Shown here in pieces: positions 61,444 to 64,000 of a stretch of 64,000 nt of DNA. Position numbers and translations under genes: made by a program. Under the pieces are notes generated by a model that had not been told where the DNA came from, searched no databases, and saw only the letters and a program-made list of their open reading frames with translations. Positions within the stretch are counted from its first letter, which is position 1. Each line of letters begins with the position of its first letter. The stretch is from Lachancea dasiensis (taxonomy: Eukaryota; Ascomycota; Saccharomycetes; Saccharomycetales; Saccharomycetaceae): contig LT598460.1 of NCBI GenBank assembly GCA_900074725.1, positions 625,502 through 689,501 on the forward strand. Direction: 5' to 3'.

Positions 61444-63335
61444 TTGGGAAGCCTCAGATAGTGCGTCTGGAATCGTGTCGTACGGGTTTTTTTTGTTGGC
61501 TGTGGGTGGACCTAAACAATCGACAGTATATCAGCAGCGATCAAAGGTGAAAACAGTGAGAATCCGGCTAGGATACCACACTAGTTGCGTTAATACAATA
61601 CTAAGGTAATATATCAGCTTGCTGGCTTCATTTAGAGGCCCCTAACGCGAGGTTTCGCCCACTTAATTGCGGTGTTTCCTTTCAATTCGTGTAATCCAGA
61701 GATGCATGTCTGTTAGCGGCTTTAATTTTGCCCTAAGACAGTGTAAAGGAAAAAAAATTTTGATACTATGGACGACGAGCAGACGGGTTACCCAAAGAGA
61801 GGGAAAAAAAGAGTATAAAAGGCCGGGAAGAAGAGCTGTTTGTCGACTTGGATTTGGGCAGGTTTTTGATATCTCTTTTCCTTCTCTTCTTTTTTAGAAA
61901 ACCATTAACTTTGTCCAAAAGTACTCCACCGCAATAGACAGTACGACGGCCGAGCCTAGATTTTTTGTGCGATTGCAGAACGCCGGGGATTGTTCTAATT
62001 CCTATGTTTTGTCAGTCCGGGATCCTAGGAATTTAACCACTCGTGCTAGCTTCGTGATAAGCGTGTGGAGAGATTGATTGCCATTCTATAAGAACCCGAG
62101 AGGACTGCAAACATGATGCTTGGGTGTCAGAGAATGGCGACATTGGTTACACGTAGAAGTGGAGACTGGCAGAGTCGGAATGGCATGGAGTGACGGGAGT
62201 ACACCATCACTCTGAACGAGCGTGTAGTCGCTGTATATGTGTAGAGATAGAGAGTGGGACCAGCTTAGATGCTGGCGCCGGCGGATGGTCGAGGACCAAG
62301 CCTCGCGGGCGGGCGCTCCCTCCACCGTTGGAGGATGGGACGACGAGTAATTTGTAGAGGACTTGCCAATCGGTGGGTTTGGTACTCGGAGCCCCGGTGT
62401 GAACGTCGCAGCTGCGGTGTGAACGGCGTGCATGTAATGCGCCAGCGTGTCGCTGACCTGAGCTCGCATCGTTTCCGCTTGGTTTTTGGCCATGGCTGGT
62501 AATCGGCATTGTGACGCCGGAGTGGGTTGAAGAAAATTCGAAAACGAAATTTGTAGTGTACGCACTCGAGCGCTGAGGCATCGTGGCCAATCCATGTGCA
62601 CCCTAGCCGGTAGTCTAATTTTCTTGACGTATCGGGGACGCCGCTGGCGTCCCACGCTGCTCACTTCTCAGCTAGACTACAAAGTAGCTGTGGTATACGA
62701 AGTACCCGGCCCCAAATGCAAACTAGCCTTCAGGTGATGCGTTGAGCTGAAACGTTTCAGCGTTTATGGGCGCACGATATCTCTGCTTAGGAGCCCTTTA
62801 TGATTCTTTCGATGCCGAGGAACGCTTTCATTAATGCAACATCGTGCCATACCAAACCTAAATGCACCAGCAATTATCATCGTCTGTACCAGTCTCCCGC
62901 TCATACATGCTCCACTTGACCTCCCAAGTCTAGTCCCGGTGCAGCAACAGCGTCTCCTCAATAGGCCAGAAACGTGCGTTGACTACGGAACCATTGATCA
63001 CAGAGTTTAACGAGATTTAATAAATACGCCACCTACTTACCTCCCAATAATTTATCCAACACTGAACACATACATCTAGCTCGAAGACTGTTCACGACGT
63101 GGCCGCGTATACTCTTTCCCAAAATTATCGGCACCAGCATTTTTCATGGGTAGCCTAACTTGACCCAACGAACATGCAGTTATTTTGTGCCAGCACAAAA
63201 ATCAGTGCCATCGAGAATATTTCGAGCACAAAAGTGTCATTGATTCATGATACACCAGCGCTTAATACCTCTCCCAATGACCACGTATCGCCTACATGCC
63301 TCCCAGCGACACATACGTACGAAGCGACTGGCGCG
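61444..63335. other. Gene-poor region upstream of TDA9
   Basis: 1.9 kb without a credible protein gene. A strong TATA box on the plus strand (TATAAAAG near 61813-61820) points right, away from TDA9, yet no ATG frame of note follows. A perfect 16-bp palindrome lies at 62746-62761. ATP18, which borders TDA9 in S. cerevisiae, was looked for on the plus strand and not seen. Confidence 0.5.
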
Positions 63336-63638
63336 CTACCAGTGCATATCTGCCAGCTGTCTGGTGGTTTGGCTCACCTGCCCACTGCCCGCACAGTCGC
63401 CCTTGCATTTTCCACAGCACTCTTTCCCTAGCTTAGCTTCTGCTTTCTGCCGTTGATGTTCTACCGCGGCCGTGCCTTTGGTATTTTCCACAGCAACAGT
63501 TTGAACTTCATTTGCCACCACTTCCGTCTCTCTCAGAATACTTGGCAAGGGCCGGTTATCGTGCTCTCTGGCGATGAGCGTATGGCATTCTGGGTCGTGC
63601 GACTTATGTTTTAGATAGATATAATTGTGCAAGGCCAT
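63336..63638 (-). CDS. Possible small Cys-rich protein, unknown
   Basis: 100 codons from the ATG at 63638; a second in-frame ATG at 63689 would add 17. The sequence is hydrophilic, with no signal peptide or membrane span. A Glu/Lys/Gln-rich helix-like stretch leads into KLGKECCGKCKGDCAGSG, a CC-x2-C-x3-C cluster that could bind metal. A TATA box on the same strand (63731-63736) lies about 95 bp upstream of the ATG. I recognise no family, and the open frame alone is weak evidence. The call rests on the TATA spacing and the Cys cluster. Confidence 0.35.
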   Translation of the reverse strand: MALHNYIYLKHKSHDPECHTLIAREHDNRPLPSILRETEVVANEVQTVAVENTKGTAAVEHQRQKAEAKLGKECCGKCKGDCAGSGQVSQTTRQLADMHW

Positions 63639-64000
63639 TGTCCGGGATGATACCAAACTTCTCTCTGTCCTGTCCTCCCAAGCCTCCATCAAACAATGCC
63701 CAATGTCTACATTGTGCTTCTATTTAAGCGTTTATAACCTTTGTACGCGTGTGTGTCGTTCAGGGCCATACCAGTGGTGTTACTCGGATTTCAATCCCAG
63801 GTGGTCTGACATACCCGTTGAAAAAACTGCCTGGGCCCACAACATTGGCAGTGAATATGGTGGGCGACCTGGTAAGTGCCGCACGAGCGTTGACCTCGCA
63901 TAGCTAAGGTCGATATACGAGTTGAACCATTGTCCCCGAGGGGTGACTGTGTGGTTTGATGGTGCACATTTTGTAGCTTATCTGCTCAGTGGTGTTGAAT
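63639..64000. other. Right-edge sequence
   Basis: Nothing recognisable beyond the TATA box at 63731-63736. The window may end inside a promoter of a gene further right. Confidence 0.4.

Noticed and set aside
62086-62664. 192-codon open frame on the minus strand right of TDA9
   Set aside because: It starts at GTG, is low in recognisable protein character, and overlaps another long frame, as expected for G+C-rich non-coding DNA.

Overview
The window is chromosomal DNA from a budding yeast of the family Saccharomycetaceae that split off before the whole-genome duplication (WGD). Lachancea is the most likely genus. Genes are compact and almost intron-free, and the standard code gives full-length proteins. 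The gene order interleaves what are two separate (ohnologous) regions in Saccharomyces cerevisiae. A uracil-catabolism gene (PYD3) closely resembling the one known from Lachancea kluyveri is also present. The genus is an inference; the pre-WGD status rests on gene order.

Left block (1-12.6 kb): SPB4 (5' tip only), DEG1, SNF8, HAT1, an AT-rich gap, LOC1, NIC96, YPI1, RPN11, SAD1 and a YFR006W-type peptidase. In S. cerevisiae SPB4-DEG1 and LOC1-NIC96-... flank CEN6, and SNF8-HAT1 abut CEN16. The HAT1-LOC1 gap is therefore where the ancestral centromere should lie, and it holds a plausible CDEI/CDEII/CDEIII-like structure at about 3609-3725. A tRNA-Phe(GAA) gene with an intron closes the block.

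Middle block (14-37.5 kb): GAL10 and GAL1 are divergent around a promoter with three exact Gal4 sites. They are followed by SNQ2 (drug efflux ABC pump), POA1, CHS3, PYD3, CHS2, SCO1 and OLA1. No GAL7 is seen beside GAL10. The chitin synthase genes CHS3 and CHS2 flank the nitrogen-catabolism gene PYD3, whose promoter has a cluster of GATA-factor sites. A tRNA-Val(AAC) gene marks the next block boundary.

Right block (38.5-64 kb): FPR3/4, HMG1/2, a small predicted secreted protein of unknown function, WAR1, BET5 (with a spliceosomal intron), ENT3, CPR3, VPS70, a YML079W-type cupin, DUS1 and the TDA9/RSF2 zinc-finger regulator. This interleaves YML074-081 with YJR125-127. Two long gene-poor stretches remain, 44.5-46.5 kb and 61.4-64 kb. 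They carry small repeats, hairpins, a TATA box without a matching gene, and one possible small Cys-rich protein gene.

Functions are mostly housekeeping: tRNA modification, ribosome biogenesis, proteasome, nuclear pore, endosome and vacuole traffic, and sterol synthesis. Added to these are the conditional systems for galactose use, drug and weak-acid response, and uracil or beta-alanine catabolism. No undescribed multi-gene system was found. The most informative points are the centromere candidate, the BET5 intron, the PYD3 position, and the two unrecognised small genes.
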